Assembly: GCF_023349185.1 (NCBI RefSeq)
Contig: NZ_JAKIKY010000004.1
Span: 224,261-288,260, forward strand
Source: Shewanella aquimarina
GTDB taxonomy: Bacteria; Pseudomonadota; Gammaproteobacteria; Enterobacterales; Shewanellaceae
Length of the DNA stretch: 64,000 nt
Direction of reading: 5' to 3'
Made by a program: the position numbers and the translations under genes. The notes below the pieces were generated by a model. The model was not told the origin of the DNA. It did not search any database and saw nothing but the letters and a program-made list of their open reading frames with translations. Below are positions 38,930 to 48,155 of this stretch, piece by piece. Within the stretch, counting starts at the first letter, position 1. Each line of letters opens with the position of its first letter.

Positions 38930-41666
38930 GGCGATACCATTTTTGTATGACCTTCTTCAGGTCTCTCAGCTGTACGGGCTTGCTGACAAAGTCGTTCATG
39001 CCCGAGCGATAGCAGTCGTCGAGTTCGGTTGCCATGGCGGCGCCTGTGATGGCGACAATGGGCACCGACTTACGTTGGGTGCTGGTTTCTATCTGGCGGA
39101 TCTGTTTGGACATGTCATAACCGTCTAGATTGGGCATATGGCAGTCGGTGAGGATCAGTTTGTAATTCGCCGATTGCCACAGGTGTACACCGGCGAGGCC
39201 ATCTTCGGCGAGGTTGCAACGATAGCCAAGCATGTCGAGTTGTTTAAGAATAAGCTTCTGATTTAACGGGTTATCCTCAACGACCAGTATGTCGGCATCC
39301 CCCTTGAGTCGAGGTTCTGGCTCCTGAGTTAAGGAGTCAAAGAGCTCTAACTCCATCTCCTCGAGATCGATGGCGAGGTCGGTGTCGAGACGTTTCTGCA
39401 CCGCCTTGAGCAGCAATGCCTTGGATAACAGATAGATATCCAGGGTGTCTATCTGGGGAATGGCCTGCTTTAGCGCCTTGCGTTGGTGTTGGGGCAGGGC
39501 CACGAGCCAGTTACTATGCCCCTTGGGGCTCGCCGCCTGATTGACCAGAAAACTCAGCTCGTCTGCCTCGCCTGTGGCGAGGATAATCACCAGCTGCAGG
39601 CTTTGGGTGTCGAAACCCAGGTGCTCGGCCTGGTAGCATTTGACCCTGCCACCCTTGTCGGTCAAACACTGTTTAATCCAGTCCATCTTACTCTGGGGCT
39701 GTCCCAGGTTCACTATCCCTATGGTGTGTTGGGAAAGCGTATGATTCTGCTCATGGCGATGGGCGCGCCAGAAGGGAAGCTCGACACAGAATTGGGCGCC
39801 CTGACCCAGCTCGCTTTCGAGATTGACACTACCGCCCATCAGGTTGGTGAGTTTGCCGCAGATAGCCAGCCCGAGTCCCGTGCCGCCATAGTTACGCGTG
39901 GTAGAGCGCTGCGCCTGTACGAAGGGGGTAAAGAGACGTTTCTGGGTCGCCTTGTCTATGCCTATGCCGTTGTCTGTCACAGTGAAACGCACCCGGGTCA
40001 CGATATCATTCTGCTCGCTCACGGCGATGTTTAGCGAGACACAGCCCGTCTGTTCCTCTGTGCTGTGGGTGAACTTCATCGCGTTGCTGAGTAGGTTACT
40101 GAGAATCTGTCGCACCTTGACGATATCTCCTTCGACCCATTCGGGCAGATCCAGGGCTTCCTCTACGGCGAACCTCAACCCCTGGCGGCTGGCAACAGGC
40201 GAGAAACTCTTGATCAGATCGGCGATGACTCCGGTGAGGTGGAAGTCTTGCTGCTCAAGTTGCATCTTGCCCGACTCTATCTTGTTGATATCTAGTATGT
40301 CGTTAAGGATATAGATGAGGTTATTGGCCGAGGTCGAGGCGGTTTCGATAAGATCTCTTTCTTCGCTCGACTTATCAGCCAGTGACAGCAGCTCCAGCGC
40401 ACCGATCACCGCATTCATCGGCGTGCGAAGCTCGTGGCTGATCATCGAGAGAAACTCACTCTTGGCCTGGCTGGCGATTTCGGCTCGCTCCTTGGCAAGC
40501 TGCAGTTCTGTGGTGCGCTGCTTGACCCGGCTCTCCAACGATTTGTAGCTTTCCTGCAGCGCCAGACGGGCCTGATAGATGGGGGTCTGATCGATGCAGA
40601 TGCCGTCGATGCGGCTATTTTGATTGTTCTGTCCCTGGCTCACCTTGCCTTTAGCAAGTATGTAGATGGTCTCCTGGTTGGGCAGAATGGCGCGATACTC
40701 CTGATGAAAGGGGGTGCCGTTGGCCAGGGAGTCCTCGACGGCCGTCATTACCGTGGGTAAGTCTTCTGGATGGATCCGTTCGGCCCACTTCTCTAATACG
40801 CCAATATCTTCAAAGTTGAGGCAAAACATCTCGTTGGCTCTTTGATCCCACTGCCAGATCCATCGTCCCCGTTCATCTATTTGTGCCCGCCAGTTACCTA
40901 TGTTACCGGCCTCGAGCGCCAGCTTCTTCGACTCGTTAGCCTCGTTAAGGGCGTCGAGCATGGCGTTGGATTCTGTCTGATCTTTGATGAGGCCGAGCAG
41001 CTTAAAGTGGCCATTGTCCAGGAAGATATGCTCGGCGAACAGCTCATAGACCCTCTCCATATCTTTTGAGTCGATACGAAAACGAAATTGAGTCTTATGT
41101 TTGCCCGAGGGCGAAGGGGCGAGAAAGCTATCGAACTTATGGCGGTCTTTCATCCTGACCATCTGCTGTAGCACCTGCCAGTCTAGGGGACTGTGATGGC
41201 TCAGCTGCAGCAACTCCTTCATCCTGCTGGAGAAACGCGTCTGGCCTGTGGCTGAGTCATAATGCCAGATGCCGATATTTGCCGAGCAGAGAAAATCCTC
41301 GAAACGCTTGAGGTAGGCCTGCTGAATATTGGGATCATCTCTCTGCGCGACAAACAGCAGCTGGTAGTGACTGTCGTCTAGACGGTGGGGGAGCAGTTGG
41401 TACCAAGGAGTCTGAGACTGGCGGTGGAGGCGTACGTCGAGGGATCGTTCCTCTGTTAATGCATGGGCGATGGCATCAATGAGTGAGGTGCTTGAATCGA
41501 TTTGATTAAGGGTCAATAGCTGATCGAGTGGGTGCTCGATGATGGCCGCATCATTAAGCTTAAACAAGGCGCAAAGGGCGTCGTTGGCCTCGATGATCAG
41601 TCCTTGCTCATCGCAGATAAGCTGCGCAAATGGTGAGTGGTCAATGCTTTTCCCTGTAGGCGCCAT
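38919..41666 (-). CDS. PAS-containing hybrid sensor histidine kinase
   Basis: The 915-residue protein has no clear membrane segment. Three PAS-like domains (about 10-115, 135-250 and 255-365) precede a coiled coil. Then come the histidine kinase domain (His411 in [14 protein letters not shown]) and the ATPase domain ([23 protein letters not shown]). A poorly conserved segment follows, then a C-terminal receiver with Asp841 ([13 protein letters not shown]). The signal is probably cytoplasmic, such as redox or a ligand. A GTG at 41675 is an alternative start. It is co-transcribed with HPt and receiver genes. Confidence 0.9.
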   Translation of the reverse strand: MAPTGKSIDHSPFAQLICDEQGLIIEANDALCALFKLNDAAIIEHPLDQLLTLNQIDSSTSLIDAIAHALTEERSLDVRLHRQSQTPWYQLLPHRLDDSHYQLLFVAQRDDPNIQQAYLKRFEDFLCSANIGIWHYDSATGQTRFSSRMKELLQLSHHSPLDWQVLQQMVRMKDRHKFDSFLAPSPSGKHKTQFRFRIDSKDMERVYELFAEHIFLDNGHFKLLGLIKDQTESNAMLDALNEANESKKLALEAGNIGNWRAQIDERGRWIWQWDQRANEMFCLNFEDIGVLEKWAERIHPEDLPTVMTAVEDSLANGTPFHQEYRAILPNQETIYILAKGKVSQGQNNQNSRIDGICIDQTPIYQARLALQESYKSLESRVKQRTTELQLAKERAEIASQAKSEFLSMISHELRTPMNAVIGALELLSLADKSSEERDLIETASTSANNLIYILNDILDINKIESGKMQLEQQDFHLTGVIADLIKSFSPVASRQGLRFAVEEALDLPEWVEGDIVKVRQILSNLLSNAMKFTHSTEEQTGCVSLNIAVSEQNDIVTRVRFTVTDNGIGIDKATQKRLFTPFVQAQRSTTRNYGGTGLGLAICGKLTNLMGGSVNLESELGQGAQFCVELPFWRAHRHEQNHTLSQHTIGIVNLGQPQSKMDWIKQCLTDKGGRVKCYQAEHLGFDTQSLQLVIILATGEADELSFLVNQAASPKGHSNWLVALPQHQRKALKQAIPQIDTLDIYLLSKALLLKAVQKRLDTDLAIDLEEMELELFDSLTQEPEPRLKGDADILVVEDNPLNQKLILKQLDMLGYRCNLAEDGLAGVHLWQSANYKLILTDCHMPNLDGYDMSKQIRQIETSTQRKSVPIVAITGAAMATELDDCYRSGMNDFVSKPVQLRDLKKVIQKWYRHEE

Positions 41667-41769
41667 GGCATCCACATCCTTGTTATTGCTTAAGAATAAG
41701 TCTAGACCTATGTGAGCAATTTTGGGGAATGGATTTGTGAATCTTTTTTGCGGGAAAGCTTTGGAAGGA

Positions 41770-41800
41770 GCGTCCCTCGGCTGCAGAGAGCGAGGGACGC
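41770..41800 (-). terminator. Hairpin between OmpA-like lipoprotein and hybrid kinase genes
   Basis: GCGTCCCTCG (41770-41779) pairs perfectly with CGAGGGACGC (41791-41800). The downstream minus-strand sequence lacks a solid T run, so termination is uncertain. Confidence 0.45.
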
Positions 41801-41815
41801 TAAAATACTAGCGGG

Positions 41816-42490
41816 TTAGGCCTTTGGCATTGGGCTCAGTACGATTTCGACACGGCGGTTTTGTGCGCGGCCTTGTTGCGTCGAGTTGTCGGCAATCGGA
41901 CGAGATTCGCCCATGCCTATAGAGCTGATGCGCTGGTTCTCGATTTCACGAGACATGAGGTAGTTAGCCACTTCAGCGGCACGTACCTGAGACAGGCGCA
42001 GGTTGTATGACTCGCTGCCCGAACTGTCGGTGAAGCCCATGATATTCAGCATGGTTTCGTCATATTCCTTGGCCACCAGGGCGACGCTGTCCAGCACGTT
42101 CTTGGCGCGGCTGCTTAGCACCGACTGATCGACGCCGAAGGTCACTTCATTTGGCATGTTCAAGATGATGTTGTCGCCGTTGCGGGTGACGCTTACGCCT
42201 GTCGATTGTAGCTGTTTACGCAGCTCGGCTTCCTGCACATCCATGTAGTAGCCGATACCACCACCGACCGCGGCGCCTGAGGCTGCACCGATAAGGGCAC
42301 CTTTACCCCGGTCGCTCTTGCTCGAAGAGGCTACACCGATCGCCGCACCGGCAATGGCACCTATGATGGCGCCGTTAGTCGCCTTGGCGTTTTGGGTCTC
42401 GTTGGTATACGGGTTGGTTGTTTGACAAGCCGAAATAAAAAGTGTCGAGCCGGCTAAGATTGCCGCGACGAGTTTCTGATTACTGATCAT
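41816..42490 (-). CDS. OmpA-family lipoprotein with glycine zipper (YiaD-like)
   Basis: The 224-residue protein has a lipoprotein signal with lipobox ISAC (cysteine 22), a glycine-zipper region (NGAIIGAIAGAAIG and GALIGAASGAAVGGGIGYY) and a C-terminal OmpA peptidoglycan-binding domain. The last has FTDSSGSESYNLRLSQVRAAEVA and GESRPIADN. This is the architecture of YiaD-type envelope proteins that tether the outer membrane to peptidoglycan. It is monocistronic. Confidence 0.92.
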   Translation of the reverse strand: MISNQKLVAAILAGSTLFISACQTTNPYTNETQNAKATNGAIIGAIAGAAIGVASSSKSDRGKGALIGAASGAAVGGGIGYYMDVQEAELRKQLQSTGVSVTRNGDNIILNMPNEVTFGVDQSVLSSRAKNVLDSVALVAKEYDETMLNIMGFTDSSGSESYNLRLSQVRAAEVANYLMSREIENQRISSIGMGESRPIADNSTQQGRAQNRRVEIVLSPMPKA

Positions 42491-42646
42491 CGTTACTCCA
42501 TATTTGGTTTGCCCTGGGGCGGAGACCGTCCTTAGGGCTTGTTGTTATGTGCGCTATTGTCGCATTTTGCTTGCATAATAACAAAGCGAGGCGTTTTTAT
42601 CGGAATCTATACAAATTTTAATATAACTGCGTCAAATTTAGCCCTG

Positions 42647-43138
42647 CTAGGCTCCTTTGTTGCGCACAAACTCGCGGCTGGCTTCATCGAGAAAGCGTTT
42701 CGAGAGATAGTGTTTTTGGCCGCTAGACAGTAGCAGAAAACCTGTGGTGGTCTCCTGAATGGTGTCGATATCGTCCCACAGCAGGAGTTGTTTAACATAG
42801 AGAGATTCTGTTTTGACTCCTTGCTCGTCCAGGGTGAGGCAGGCTTCGTTACCGGCGGCCTTACTCATCATCTGGCGGGCGAGGTACCAGGGACGCTTAA
42901 ACTTGATACTCAAGGCCTCCAGCACGCCGAGGGCGATGATAAACCAGGAGGCGTAGGCGTTGACCCCCGTTAATAGCAGCGCCAGGCCGACGAGCAGGAA
43001 ACCCAGTGTCTTAGCATATGCGGTGCGGGGGGCATCTTGGGTCACAGAGGCATCGAAGCACTCGCCATAATAGGCTTTGTCCAGAATAAAGTGTGTGCTG
43101 TAGTGAAACGAAGAGTCAGATGAAGCTGTCATGGTCAT
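42647..43138 (-). CDS. YcxB-like membrane protein
   Basis: The protein of about 163 residues has a short N-terminal strand region (FHYSTHFILDKAYYGECFD), two closely spaced membrane segments (about 40-80) and a C-terminal pleckstrin-like part. The C-terminal part has EQGVKTESLYVKQLLLWDDIDTI and LLLSSGQKHYLSKRF, the YcxB-like pattern. Function unknown. The start is ATG 43138 or 43132; neither has a strong ribosome site. Confidence 0.7.
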   Translation of the reverse strand: MTMTASSDSSFHYSTHFILDKAYYGECFDASVTQDAPRTAYAKTLGFLLVGLALLLTGVNAYASWFIIALGVLEALSIKFKRPWYLARQMMSKAAGNEACLTLDEQGVKTESLYVKQLLLWDDIDTIQETTTGFLLLSSGQKHYLSKRFLDEASREFVRNKGA

Positions 43139-43283
43139 TGAGATAGCTGAATTTTGGACACAGTGTAATCCCTTATGGATGAAGTGCAATCTTGCCGTTA
43201 GCTTGTCTTAGATCTTTGGCAAAATTTAGACTAAGTTTAGCTTTCGGATAGACGGCAACCGGCCGTGATAAGAGAGCTTTATA

Positions 43284-43601
43284 ATGTCATTTGTGCCTAA
43301 AGGATATGTGAAGTGTAAGAAGACCCCTGTGTATAGCGAGCAGGATATGCCAGCCATCTACCGTGAGCGGCATTTTACCCGTCACGGCGTGTATGAGCAG
43401 ATCCATGTGATCCAGGGGGAGCTGATGTTTTTCGGCAACCTAGACAAACAGGGAGAGGTCAATCGCGAGGTGCGCCTGTTGGCTAACGAAACGGCGATTT
43501 CCCATCCCGGTTACTGGCACAGTATCAAGCCCCTTACCCCTGATACCCGTTTCGAAATTCATTTCTTCATCAAACCCGATGGGCCGGTCGATCAGGCTTA
43601 A
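43284..43601 (+). CDS. DUF1971 cupin-like protein (YeaR/TehB-N type)
   Basis: The 105-residue protein has the DUF1971 pattern: PKGYVKCKKTPVYSEQDMPAIYRERH, GVYEQIHVIQGELMFF and PGYWHSIKPLTPDTRFEIHFF. This is a small beta-barrel with histidines that could bind metal. Relatives include YeaR and the N-terminal part of some TehB tellurite-resistance proteins. There is no nearby tehB gene. Start ATG 43284. Confidence 0.78.
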   Translation: MSFVPKGYVKCKKTPVYSEQDMPAIYRERHFTRHGVYEQIHVIQGELMFFGNLDKQGEVNREVRLLANETAISHPGYWHSIKPLTPDTRFEIHFFIKPDGPVDQA

Positions 43602-43765
43602 GCATGTATTTTGAGGACTCTTATCAACTGTTTCTAACAACAGCTCTTTTCGAGCCGCGATAGCGATAAATTGGCACTTCACAAGCGAGAAGTGAATAAA
43701 AGTTAACCTGACTTTCCCCAGGTTAAGTAATAGAGTCCAATGATATTTCTCGCTAAGGAAAGCCG

Positions 43766-44065
43766 ATGAAAACCTCCCCAAACAATTTCTTGAAACATCA
43801 GGCCTCGAAACATCAGGCATCGATGGCAACGACAGATAAGGCATCGATGGCAGCGCCAGATAAGGCTGCCGCAACCGAGCCTAATATAGCTACTGCGCCA
43901 CAGACCGGCTCCTCTTTCATGCAAGACTATTTTGAGATGGATACCGGATTTGCCCTGCTGCAGTCCATGATGCGCTCCAAGACGCTCACTATCATGGTGA
44001 TCATCTTTCTGCTCGCAGGGGCCGGGTTTGCGCTGTTTCTTCTCAAGATGGCGGCGCAATACTAG
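43766..44065 (+). CDS. Hypothetical single-pass membrane protein with tandem-duplicated N-terminus
   Basis: I do not recognise this 99-residue protein. Residues 10-33 consist of two in-frame duplications: KHQAS twice, then ASMAxxDK twice, from 15-bp and 24-bp DNA repeats at 43793-43864. A hydrophilic spacer follows, then one membrane helix (about 72-95). AAGGAAAG precedes the ATG. It is followed eight bases later by another small membrane protein gene, so both are probably made together. Confidence 0.7.
   Translation: MKTSPNNFLKHQASKHQASMATTDKASMAAPDKAAATEPNIATAPQTGSSFMQDYFEMDTGFALLQSMMRSKTLTIMVIIFLLAGAGFALFLLKMAAQY
43793..43864. repeat. In-frame tandem duplications inside the 43766 gene
   Basis: A 15-bp unit (AAACATCAGGC-TCG) occurs twice at 43793-43822 with one substitution, and a 24-bp unit occurs twice at 43817-43864. 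Both lengths are multiples of three, so the reading frame is kept. Confidence 0.9.
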
Positions 44066-44073
44066 GAGGCATT

Positions 44074-44322
44074 ATGTTAGCTGCGAGTCTTACCGAGCTC
44101 TTTATCTGGTTTGTCTGGGAGATATGCCTCTCATTTGTTCTCTATACTACCGGTGCCGTGGTGATCGCGCTGCTGACCCTTGGCCGGGTACAGAAGCCCT
44201 TGTATTGGCCGGCGCTGTTCCATCGGGAGAAACGCCTAGCGAAAAACGATTTTTATGCCGTCTACCTGGCAGGCTTTTTCTTCTATCTTCTGCTGTTCAC
44301 CCTAGTCGTTTACTGGGGATAG
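44074..44322 (+). CDS. Hypothetical two-pass membrane protein
   Basis: This 82-residue protein is not recognised. It has two hydrophobic helices (about 9-37 and 60-82) separated by a basic loop (FHREKRLAKND). A perfect AGGAGG lies ten bases before the ATG and overlaps the end of the preceding gene. The coupling to the 43766 gene suggests the two proteins act together at the inner membrane. Confidence 0.72.
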   Translation: MLAASLTELFIWFVWEICLSFVLYTTGAVVIALLTLGRVQKPLYWPALFHREKRLAKNDFYAVYLAGFFFYLLLFTLVVYWG

Positions 44323-44384
44323 GCCTTTCGCTGCAAAATATTGCGGCCTATCATACCCAGTTGACTTAAAGTTCGAGGCTGTGA

Positions 44385-44807
44385 TCAGGCGTCGTAGCGA
44401 TTGCGTTGCGCTGGCAGGTCAGTTAAATATTGCACAAACTCCACCTCATAGCCGTCGGGATCGATAAAATAGACGTTGCGACGGAAGGGATCGTCCTGTC
44501 CCACCTTGTCGACCTCGAAACCCGCTCGACTCAGCCTGGCTATCACGCCTTCGAGATCTTGGGTGGTGAAGGCGAAGTGCGCTAGGCCGACCCGATGGCC
44601 CTTGAGATCGCGGTTTTCCCCTTCACCGTCATCGTTGAAGGCCAGATACTGATAGTCGTCACCGAAGTGAACCCAGTTGCGTGGCTTGCCATACCAGCTG
44701 CCCTTACCGCCGCCACGCACCGACCAGTGAGGGAAGGCGGCGCGGTAGAAGTTGAGACTGGCGTCTAAGTCTGTGACCACGAGATTGATATGTTCTAGCT
44801 GGATCAT
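44385..44807 (-). CDS. VOC-family (glyoxalase-fold) protein
   Basis: The 140-residue protein has the paired beta-alpha-beta-beta-beta modules of the vicinal-oxygen-chelate superfamily: MIQLEHINLVVTDLDASLNFYR, then RVGLAHFAFTTQDLEGV and VYFIDPDGYEVEFVQYL. The metal ligands expected in the family (His6, His in LAHFAF, Glu in VEFVQ) are present. Substrate unknown. Its upstream side carries a 14-bp tandem repeat shared with the end of the flavin reductase gene. Confidence 0.85.
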   Translation of the reverse strand: MIQLEHINLVVTDLDASLNFYRAAFPHWSVRGGGKGSWYGKPRNWVHFGDDYQYLAFNDDGEGENRDLKGHRVGLAHFAFTTQDLEGVIARLSRAGFEVDKVGQDDPFRRNVYFIDPDGYEVEFVQYLTDLPAQRNRYDA

Positions 44808-44859
44808 GATTAAATTCCTTCTCTGTTAGCTTGGTGGTATTCCATTAAATTTGTGCAGC

Positions 44860-44915
44860 TTTAGCGCTCTGGATTTAGCGCTCTGGATTTAGCGCGCTGG
44901 CTTTAGCGCTCGCGG
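44860..44915. repeat. Imperfect tandem repeat, 14-bp unit, four copies
   Basis: TTTAGCGCTCTGGA occurs twice exactly (44860-44873, 44874-44887), then twice with changes (44888-44901, 44902-44915). It ends five bases before the stop of the flavin reductase gene. Confidence 0.9.
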
Positions 44916-44919
44916 CCTG

Positions 44920-45525
44920 CTACATGCCGTACTGATACTCTTGCTGTTTGGGGTAGGCTTGTTCCCTGTGACGCCGGCGTATGGCGCCGAGGGCGTCGGC
45001 GTATTGACCGAGCATATGCAGGCTGTAATCGATACGCTCTCTCAGTCCCTGTTCTCTGGCATCGATTTCACCGTCGCCTAACACCTGCTCGACATTACGA
45101 ATGATCAGATGATCAGGGATAGGTACCAGCTTGTTGTTCTTCAGGGCATTCATCTTTAACTCGGCGATAGGGTAGGCGCCGCTGATCCCGCTGGTGACCG
45201 CGACCAGTAGGGCGGGCTTGTGGGCCGTAGCCTGGTTGTCGCAAAGCAGTAGGAAGTTTTTCAGCATTGGCGAGGCCATGCCGCCCCATTCAGGGGTGAT
45301 CAGCACCAATGCATCGGCCTGCTTTACCAGAGGGTCGAGCTTGTGCCAGTCGCTCGCCTGGAGTGCGGCCCCATTTCTGTCGCCGTCCCAGAAGGGCAGA
45401 TCGTAGCGACACAATTCGACATGCTGTATCTCACTGAATTGACTGGCTTGTTCGCTAAGATATCCGGCGACTCTGGCGCTCTGAGAACCTAGACGTTGGC
45501 TGGCACTGACGATAAGAAGTTTCAT
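44920..45525 (-). CDS. NADPH-dependent FMN reductase family protein
   Basis: The 201-residue flavodoxin-fold protein begins KLLIVSASQRLGSQSARVAGYL (FMN phosphate loop) and has LVLITPEWGGMASPMLKNFLLLCD, the second FMN contact region of the NADPH-dependent FMN reductase family. It is divergent from a cysteine-rich HTH regulator, and a palindrome sits between them, so it is probably regulated by it. Substrates may be quinones or azo compounds. Confidence 0.86.
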   Translation of the reverse strand: MKLLIVSASQRLGSQSARVAGYLSEQASQFSEIQHVELCRYDLPFWDGDRNGAALQASDWHKLDPLVKQADALVLITPEWGGMASPMLKNFLLLCDNQATAHKPALLVAVTSGISGAYPIAELKMNALKNNKLVPIPDHLIIRNVEQVLGDGEIDAREQGLRERIDYSLHMLGQYADALGAIRRRHREQAYPKQQEYQYGM

Positions 45526-45592
45526 TATGTAAACCTTTTTATTTATTTAATGTTTTATACACTAGTTGCTTTATTTAATTTTGTAAAGACTA

Positions 45593-45614
45593 AAGTAAAT
45601 AAAAAAGTTTACTT
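45593..45614. promoter_or_regulatory. Candidate operator between the flavin reductase and HTH regulator genes
   Basis: AAGTAAA (45593-45599) and TTTACTT (45608-45614) form a 22-bp inverted repeat with an eight-base centre. It sits between the divergent starts at 45525 and 45666, suiting a dimeric repressor. Confidence 0.6.
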
Positions 45615-45665
45615 AATCTCTGAATAGGTAATAATGGGCGCATGTGAGTTCAGAGGAGACGGCGG

Positions 45666-46337
45666 GTGAGTAAGAAGACCAGCGAAAAGATCATCGACTA
45701 TATCAAGACCCAGGGGCCTAGTACCGCCAAGGTATTGGCCGAGCAATTTGCGCTGACCACCATGGGGGTCAGACAGCATCTGCAGGCCCTGGAGGATGAG
45801 GGGATCTTGAGTATCGAAGATAGAAAGGCCAGTCGCGGTCGCCCTACCCGGTACTGGGGACTTACCGAGAAGAGCTATAAGCTGTTTCCCGATCGTCACG
45901 ATGAACTCACCAGTCAGCTGATCGACTCGGTGCGGGTGATCTTTGGCGACCAAGGGCTGGATCAGTTGATCGAACATAGAGAGCAGGCGAGTCGGCGCCT
46001 GTACCAAGAGGCGCTGTCGCCAGCCGCCGGCCTGGCGGACAAGCTCGCGGTGCTGGCAAGGCTCAGAACACAGGAGGGCTATGTCGCCTCCGTCGAGGCG
46101 CAAGATGGTGTCTATTGGCTGCTGGAAAATCACTGCCCCATTTGCGCGGCTGCGACTCGTTGCGCCAATTTTTGCCGCTCCGAGTTACAACTCTTCCAGG
46201 AGCTGTTTGCCGGACTGGCTAAGGTTAGCCGAGAGGAGCATATCATAGAGGGAGCTAGGCGCTGCGCCTATAAGCTGGTGCCTTGCACTGAAGTTGAAAA
46301 GGCCGAGCAAGCTATGGCGGATGACAATGTCCGCTAA
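45666..46337 (+). CDS. Cysteine-rich ArsR/DeoR-like HTH regulator (COG2345 type)
   Basis: The 223-residue regulator has an N-terminal winged helix (about 5-62, GPSTAKVLAEQFALTTMGVRQHL and RPTRYW). The C-terminal part has clustered cysteines in ENHCPICAAATRCANFC (Cys157, 160, 166, 170) plus Cys200 and Cys207. This spacing resembles the metal- or Fe-S-binding region of SufR-like regulators. The GTG start at 45666 is preceded by GAGGAG. Its end overlaps the rsuA start, so the two are co-transcribed. Confidence 0.85.
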   Translation: MSKKTSEKIIDYIKTQGPSTAKVLAEQFALTTMGVRQHLQALEDEGILSIEDRKASRGRPTRYWGLTEKSYKLFPDRHDELTSQLIDSVRVIFGDQGLDQLIEHREQASRRLYQEALSPAAGLADKLAVLARLRTQEGYVASVEAQDGVYWLLENHCPICAAATRCANFCRSELQLFQELFAGLAKVSREEHIIEGARRCAYKLVPCTEVEKAEQAMADDNVR

Positions 46338-47037
46338 GCGAGCCAGATTGGACAGGTTTATCAGTCAGCAGTGTCAGATCCCGCGCAAACAGGTGAGGCT
46401 GATTTTGGCCAAGGGCAGGGTGAGCGTCGACGGTCAGCTGGTGCGAGACGCCGACTGTCAGATAGATCAGTTCTCCCATGTGATGCTTGACGGTCAGTCG
46501 CTCAGGCAGGAGGAGGCCATCTATCTGATGCTGCATAAGCCTGTGGGCGTGGTGAGCGCGACCAAGGATAGCGAGCACAAGACGGTGTTGGATCTCTTGC
46601 CTGACTATCAGGAAAAGGGGCTGCATATCGTAGGGCGGCTGGATCTCAACACCTCGGGATTGCTGTTACTGACGAATGACAGTCGCTGGTCGAAACGCAT
46701 CATGTCACCCGAGCACAAGGTGGCCAAGCAGTACCTGGTTAGCCTGAAGGCGCCACTCACCCAGGCTTATGTGAAAGCCTTCGCCGAGGGGTTCTATTTT
46801 GCCTATGAGAACATTACCACTCAGCCGGCACAGCTGGAGATCCTCGACGCTCATCTGGCACGCGTCACCCTGTATGAGGGACGTTACCATCAAATTAAGC
46901 GGATGTTTGGCCGTTTTCGTAATCAGGTGATGGCACTACACAGGCTCTCCGTGGGGGAGCTAACTCTGGATGAGACCCTGCCCGTTGGCCAATATCGCCC
47001 GCTAACGCCATCCGAGGTGGCGAGCATTTCCGGTTAG
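46327..47037 (+). CDS. rsuA: 16S rRNA pseudouridine synthase RsuA
   Basis: The 236-residue protein has an S4 RNA-binding domain (RLDRFISQQCQIPRKQVRLIL) and a pseudouridine synthase domain with catalytic aspartate in GRLDLNTSGLLLLTND and the motif YHQIKRMFG. RsuA makes pseudouridine 516 in 16S rRNA. The start is ATG 46327 with GGCGGA five bases upstream; an ATG at 46321 is too close to that site. It overlaps the upstream regulator gene by 11 bases. Confidence 0.9.
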   Translation: MSAKRARLDRFISQQCQIPRKQVRLILAKGRVSVDGQLVRDADCQIDQFSHVMLDGQSLRQEEAIYLMLHKPVGVVSATKDSEHKTVLDLLPDYQEKGLHIVGRLDLNTSGLLLLTNDSRWSKRIMSPEHKVAKQYLVSLKAPLTQAYVKAFAEGFYFAYENITTQPAQLEILDAHLARVTLYEGRYHQIKRMFGRFRNQVMALHRLSVGELTLDETLPVGQYRPLTPSEVASISG

Positions 47038-47180
47038 TAGGGGACATGCCTGCATTGCCCCCGTCTAGCACTTATTTCTGACTTCGACAAGCCAAGCATA
47101 ATTGTGTGACTAATGGCTATATCGTTTTCTATATTTCTTGTGTTATAAATATTAGATTACTCACATAAACAATAGTATCG

Positions 47181-48146
47181 ATGAGCAATCAAACACTTAA
47201 GAAAATCAGCGAACTCGATGTGTTTTGTTTGATGGTGTTTAAAGTCATTTTTCAAACTGGACATGCCAACATAGCGGCAAAGCAGCTTAATGTATCTGCA
47301 CCTAAAATTAGCCGTTGTTTGAATATGTTACGCGCCACCTTCGACGATGAGCTCTTTTATCGTCGCCAACTCGGGCTCAAGCCCACCCCTATGGCGGAGT
47401 TTCTCTACGAGCCCGTATGTCAGTTCTGTGAAGCCGTCTTAAAAATAGAACAGTCTATCAGCGAAAAGAGTAGTGAGTTGGCCAGCGATCGCCTGAGAAT
47501 CGCTGTCACCTCGAGTATCATGGCCAGCCTCTCCCTGGCTTTTGCCCGTAGCGATGCCAAGACCGCCTTTAGTCAACTTCAGTTTGTGATCTGGGGGGAT
47601 GACTCAGCCGATCAGATCCATAACGGTGAGCTGGATATGGGGGTGACTTTCGATGCCTGCAACGAGCATTCATTATCGGTCGAGACCTTAGGCTGTCTGA
47701 GCAGTGTCTGTCTGGCGGCTAATGAGGAGCATGCCATCTGGACTCAGAGTGAGCCTTTGACCCTAGAGACTATCTGTCGTCACCCCTTTCTCTGCCTGGA
47801 TGGTAAGGGGTTTAACGACAAGATCGACCCACTAGAGGTGTTCGCTCGCCAAAACGGTGCCGACATAGATTGTATAGAGAGAGTCAGTTCGCGAGATGAA
47901 TGGTATAGCCATCTGTTGACCATGAACTCGGTGGCTTTCCTGCCTTGTTCCGAGGCCGAGATCTGCGGTGCCTTGCCCGGGATCCGTGTGGTACGCCTGT
48001 CTGACGAGGAGGTGGCTCGGCTTCATGGTGAAAGCATGTCGCCCCAATACCTGCTGCTGGAGAATCCTGCCGAGTATCGCCGTTACTCGATGGAGCAGAG
48101 AGAATTAATTATCCAGCTTATCAAACAGCTACTGGTTAAATGTTAA
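47181..48146 (+). CDS. LysR-family regulator upstream of the decaheme cytochrome
   Basis: The 321-residue regulator has a winged helix (residues 10-70, TGHANIAAKQLNVSAPKISRCLNML and LFYRRQLGLKPTPMAEF) and an effector domain. Codon use is ordinary for the window. It is in the same direction as the cytochrome gene, which starts 160 bases later. The AT-rich gap with direct repeats may be its target. Effector unknown. Confidence 0.88.
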   Translation: MSNQTLKKISELDVFCLMVFKVIFQTGHANIAAKQLNVSAPKISRCLNMLRATFDDELFYRRQLGLKPTPMAEFLYEPVCQFCEAVLKIEQSISEKSSELASDRLRIAVTSSIMASLSLAFARSDAKTAFSQLQFVIWGDDSADQIHNGELDMGVTFDACNEHSLSVETLGCLSSVCLAANEEHAIWTQSEPLTLETICRHPFLCLDGKGFNDKIDPLEVFARQNGADIDCIERVSSRDEWYSHLLTMNSVAFLPCSEAEICGALPGIRVVRLSDEEVARLHGESMSPQYLLLENPAEYRRYSMEQRELIIQLIKQLLVKC

Positions 48147-48155
48147 TTCCACAAA

